Below, piece after piece: positions 5,105 to 6,944 of a stretch of 6,944 nucleotides of DNA. Positions within the stretch are counted from its first letter, which is position 1; every line of letters begins with the position of its first letter. The notes beneath the pieces were generated by a model. The model did no database searches. It saw only the letters and a list, made by a program, of their open reading frames with translations, and had not been told where the DNA came from. The position numbers and the translations under genes were made by a program. Origin of the DNA: JAJYBV01 sp021812265 (lineage in GTDB: Bacteria; Chloroflexota; Ktedonobacteria; Ktedonobacterales; JACDGC01); assembly GCA_027459525.1 (NCBI GenBank), contig DAIDIC010000181.1, positions 1-6,944 of the forward strand, in the 5' to 3' direction.

Positions 5105-5938
5105 ATGGATCCTGTCAAAACGCTATATGATAATCAGCCATCAACCGGCGCCGCGCTTCTGATACCGGAGCTGCAGGCGCTGTATGATGGCAATTTGCGT
5201 TTTGCAATTGCGCCTGATCGGCCATTTGTGTATTCTAATTTTGTCACAACGCTGGATGGCGTGGTTTCGTATAATTACTCTGATTTTGAAACCGGTAACG
5301 CCATCAGTGATGGTGATCCATCTGATCATCTGATTATGGGAATTTTGCGGTCAATTGCGGATTGTATTATTTGGGGCAGCGGTAGCTATAAGTCGGCGCG
5401 AAAATTTCTTTCCACCCCCGAAGCAATTTGGCCGAAAGAAGCTTTGTCGTTCCGGAAACAAAGGAAAACGCTGGACCTTGCCATCCATCCTACGGCTGTA
5501 TTGGTAACTGCGTCGGGACATATTCCCCTCGATGGCGCGCTGATTGCCGATAATGAGCAAAACACCATTATCCTTACATCAGAATATGGCGCAGAACAAC
5601 TGAAAACAGCGCATAGCGGCGCGAAAATATTGGCAATAACCAACGGTGAGTTGCTTTCTGCTGCAGCAATCATTAAAACGCTGTGGGACTTAGGCTTTCG
5701 CACAATTTTGTTTGAAGGCGGCCCAACCCTGTTTGGTGATTTTCTAGGCGAAGGCGTTATTGATGAAATGTTTCAAACCATTGCGCCGCGTTTGGCCGGC
5801 TCTTCGGCCGATCATCATTTTTTGCGTCTGGTAGAAAATATTGCGTTTCGCCCCGAAAATTCTATTCGGTCGGATCTGGTTAGCGTAAAAACTAATGGCG
5901 CAATGCTGTTTACCCGCTATAAGGTGACCACCCGCTGA
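5105..5938 (+). CDS. RibD_C / dihydrofolate reductase-like NADPH-dependent reductase (277 aa)
   Basis: This matches the reductase half of RibD and its relatives. RPFVYSNFVTTLDGVVSY (39-56) is the first strand with the TLDG loop, MGILRSIADCIIWGSGSY (78-95) is the nucleotide-binding GS-rich turn, and ILFEGGPTLFGDFL (201-214) plus EMFQTIAPRLAG (221-232) are the family's EGGP and late-strand signatures. In riboflavin synthesis RibD_C reduces the ribosyl side chain of the aminopyrimidine with NADPH. Here the deaminase domain is absent and no other rib gene is in view, so the substrate may differ (a pterin, a pyrimidine or an unrelated carbonyl). It is probably translationally coupled to the methyltransferase. 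AAAGGG (5085-5090), 14 nt before the ATG, is a loosely spaced ribosome site inside the upstream gene. Confidence 0.85.
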   Translation: MDPVKTLYDNQPSTGAALLIPELQALYDGNLRFAIAPDRPFVYSNFVTTLDGVVSYNYSDFETGNAISDGDPSDHLIMGILRSIADCIIWGSGSYKSARKFLSTPEAIWPKEALSFRKQRKTLDLAIHPTAVLVTASGHIPLDGALIADNEQNTIILTSEYGAEQLKTAHSGAKILAITNGELLSAAAIIKTLWDLGFRTILFEGGPTLFGDFLGEGVIDEMFQTIAPRLAGSSADHHFLRLVENIAFRPENSIRSDLVSVKTNGAMLFTRYKVTTR

Positions 5939-5970
5939 GATTGCCGGCTGGCGCCACACAATTGTTTTTC

Positions 5971-5989
5971 ATATGCTGTTTCAGCATAT
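5971..5989. other. AT-rich hairpin between convergent genes, possible weak terminator
   Basis: ATATGCTG (5971-5978), loop TTT, CAGCATAT (5982-5989) form a perfect 8-bp stem. It lies in the 63-bp gap between the stop codons of the reductase (plus) and the HD hydrolase (minus). Neither side has a proper U tract: ATTTG follows on the plus strand and GAAAAAC on the minus strand. Its position suits a shared terminator, but the sequence does not meet the usual criteria. Confidence 0.35.
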
Positions 5990-6001
5990 ATTTGCGGCGC
6001 G

Positions 6002-6944
6002 CTAAAACAATCGCCGATAAAAATTTTCTGCGGCGTGATCTGTCATTGCGGCAATAAAGTCACACGCTACCCTGCCGCGTTCGGCGTCTGTTTGGGCTTC
6101 GGAATAAAACTGGCGATATTCATCAGTATATAAATACAGCGCGTCTTTTGCTGTCAGCGCTTCAAATAATTTCCCCAGAATATTATGCGCTCTTTGTTCA
6201 ATAGATGCGACGGTATGGTTGTGAATAACCAACTCCATAGCAATTTGCTGATATACTTTTGAGCGGCATTGCAGTTCTTTAGGTATTTCCAGATCGTAGG
6301 CGTGCCGTTTGCGAACTTTACCGTTTCCGGCAGATTTTACAGTAACACCGGTAACAAATGAATGTATCAGCCGCGAAGTAAGCGATTTGCGTTCACAAGC
6401 TCGTTCCCGTGCGCTGCCGATGCTTTCAATATTGCGAACTTCATTTGTCAATTCTTGAAACGCCTTTTGAATTGATGATGTATCAAAGGAGCCTGCCAGC
6501 GCTTCCGTTATTTTTTGCAGCGCCATGGGATTATGCAGCGACATCGAAGTAATCATTTGCGCGTGAATGCCATCTTCAATATCATGCACAGAATAAGCAA
6601 TTTGATCTGCCCAGTCAACAATTTGCCCTTCAAAGGATAGGTGCTTTTCCGGTGTTGTATCAATAATCCAATGAATCAGTTTTTCTTCGGAAGGATAAAA
6701 ATAATTTTTGGGCTTCCCGTCAGATGTAACATCGCGTTTATGTTTCAGGAGTCCATCGAGCGTGGCGCGGGTTAAATTTAATCCGTTATATTTGCGGCTT
6801 TTAAATTCCAGCTTTGCTAATATACGCAAATTTTGCGCGTTACTGTCGAATATACCAAAACGCTTATCCATCATCAGATCATTCAACGCTCGCTCTCCCG
6901 AATGGCCGAACGGCGGGTGCCCAATATCGTGCGCCAGCGCAATT
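6002..6944 (-). CDS. dGTP triphosphohydrolase-like HD-domain protein (C-terminal 313 aa, N-terminus beyond right edge)
   Basis: These enzymes hydrolyse deoxynucleoside triphosphates to the nucleoside and tripolyphosphate in the cytoplasm, and so tune the dNTP pool. The frame is open to the window edge, and the first visible residues are IALAHDIGHPPFGHSGERAL (visible 1-20), with the metal-binding HD pair at 5-6 and the family's GHPPFGHxGE loop. GLNLTRATLDGLLKHK follows (about 54-69). VDWADQIAYSVHDIED (109-124) carries the other conserved Asp (D113), and a helical C-terminus ends in DFIAAMTDHAAENFYRRLF. A TTG at 6886 would give 294 aa but would lose the HD motif, so it is not the start. The upstream histidine ligand lies outside the window. 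The C-terminal half is helical, as in the Firmicutes/actinobacterial type; I cannot tell dGTP-specific from broad dNTPase. No gene symbol is assigned because several paralogous subfamilies exist. Confidence 0.92.
   Translation of the reverse strand, partial: IALAHDIGHPPFGHSGERALNDLMMDKRFGIFDSNAQNLRILAKLEFKSRKYNGLNLTRATLDGLLKHKRDVTSDGKPKNYFYPSEEKLIHWIIDTTPEKHLSFEGQIVDWADQIAYSVHDIEDGIHAQMITSMSLHNPMALQKITEALAGSFDTSSIQKAFQELTNEVRNIESIGSARERACERKSLTSRLIHSFVTGVTVKSAGNGKVRKRHAYDLEIPKELQCRSKVYQQIAMELVIHNHTVASIEQRAHNILGKLFEALTAKDALYLYTDEYRQFYSEAQTDAERGRVACDFIAAMTDHAAENFYRRLF

Noticed and set aside
6886..6944. TTG at 6886 as the true start of the HD hydrolase
   Set aside because: The same frame stays open upstream and encodes the essential HDIGHPPFGH motif up to the window edge.

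Overview
The window comes from a bacterium. It has Shine-Dalgarno-type starts, a rho-independent terminator with a U tract, bacterial -10 boxes and a Sec-type signal peptide. Base composition is intermediate, with AT-rich intergenic DNA. The particular type of SAM methyltransferase and the stand-alone RibD_C reductase remind me of Chloroflexota (Ktedonobacteria-like) or some Gram-positive genomes. That placement is recollection of family style rather than proof, so the taxon is left open. There is no rRNA, tRNA, IS element or CRISPR array.

Left third (1-2550, all minus strand): two tandem paralogous genes for secreted proteins. Copy 2 is complete (530-2275, 581 aa). Copy 1 (1-160) shows only its first 53 residues before the window edge. 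Each gene is preceded by the same two-part control region. The first part is a perfectly conserved 73-bp block about 200 bp upstream, holding two GTT-N-GGGATA (SigB/SigF-like) promoter candidates in a symmetric array of TATCCCAT and TAGGAT motifs. The second part is a leader of about 195 nt whose middle sequence has diverged but whose hairpin arms and hairpin spacing are kept. A strong terminator (459-492) closes copy 2 before the copy 1 promoter block begins, so each paralog is probably its own transcription unit.

Middle (2551-4195): a small excisionase/MerR-type helix-turn-helix protein with an unrecognised C-terminal half (plus strand) converges on a five-helix Yip1-like membrane protein (minus strand). 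Their coding ends overlap by 21 bp. The membrane protein gene diverges from the next plus-strand operon. The divergent promoter region contains a clear extended -10 box followed by three 13-bp tandem repeats.

Right third (4196-6944): a class I SAM-dependent methyltransferase and a RibD_C-type reductase form a two-gene plus-strand operon with a 6-nt gap. They face the 3' end of a minus-strand dGTP triphosphohydrolase-like HD protein that runs off the right edge. The apparent start of that gene inside the window is false, because the HD motif lies upstream of it in the same frame.

The best candidate for something undescribed is the duplicated promoter-plus-structured-leader module in front of the secreted paralogs. 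I could not match it to any riboswitch or leader class I know.
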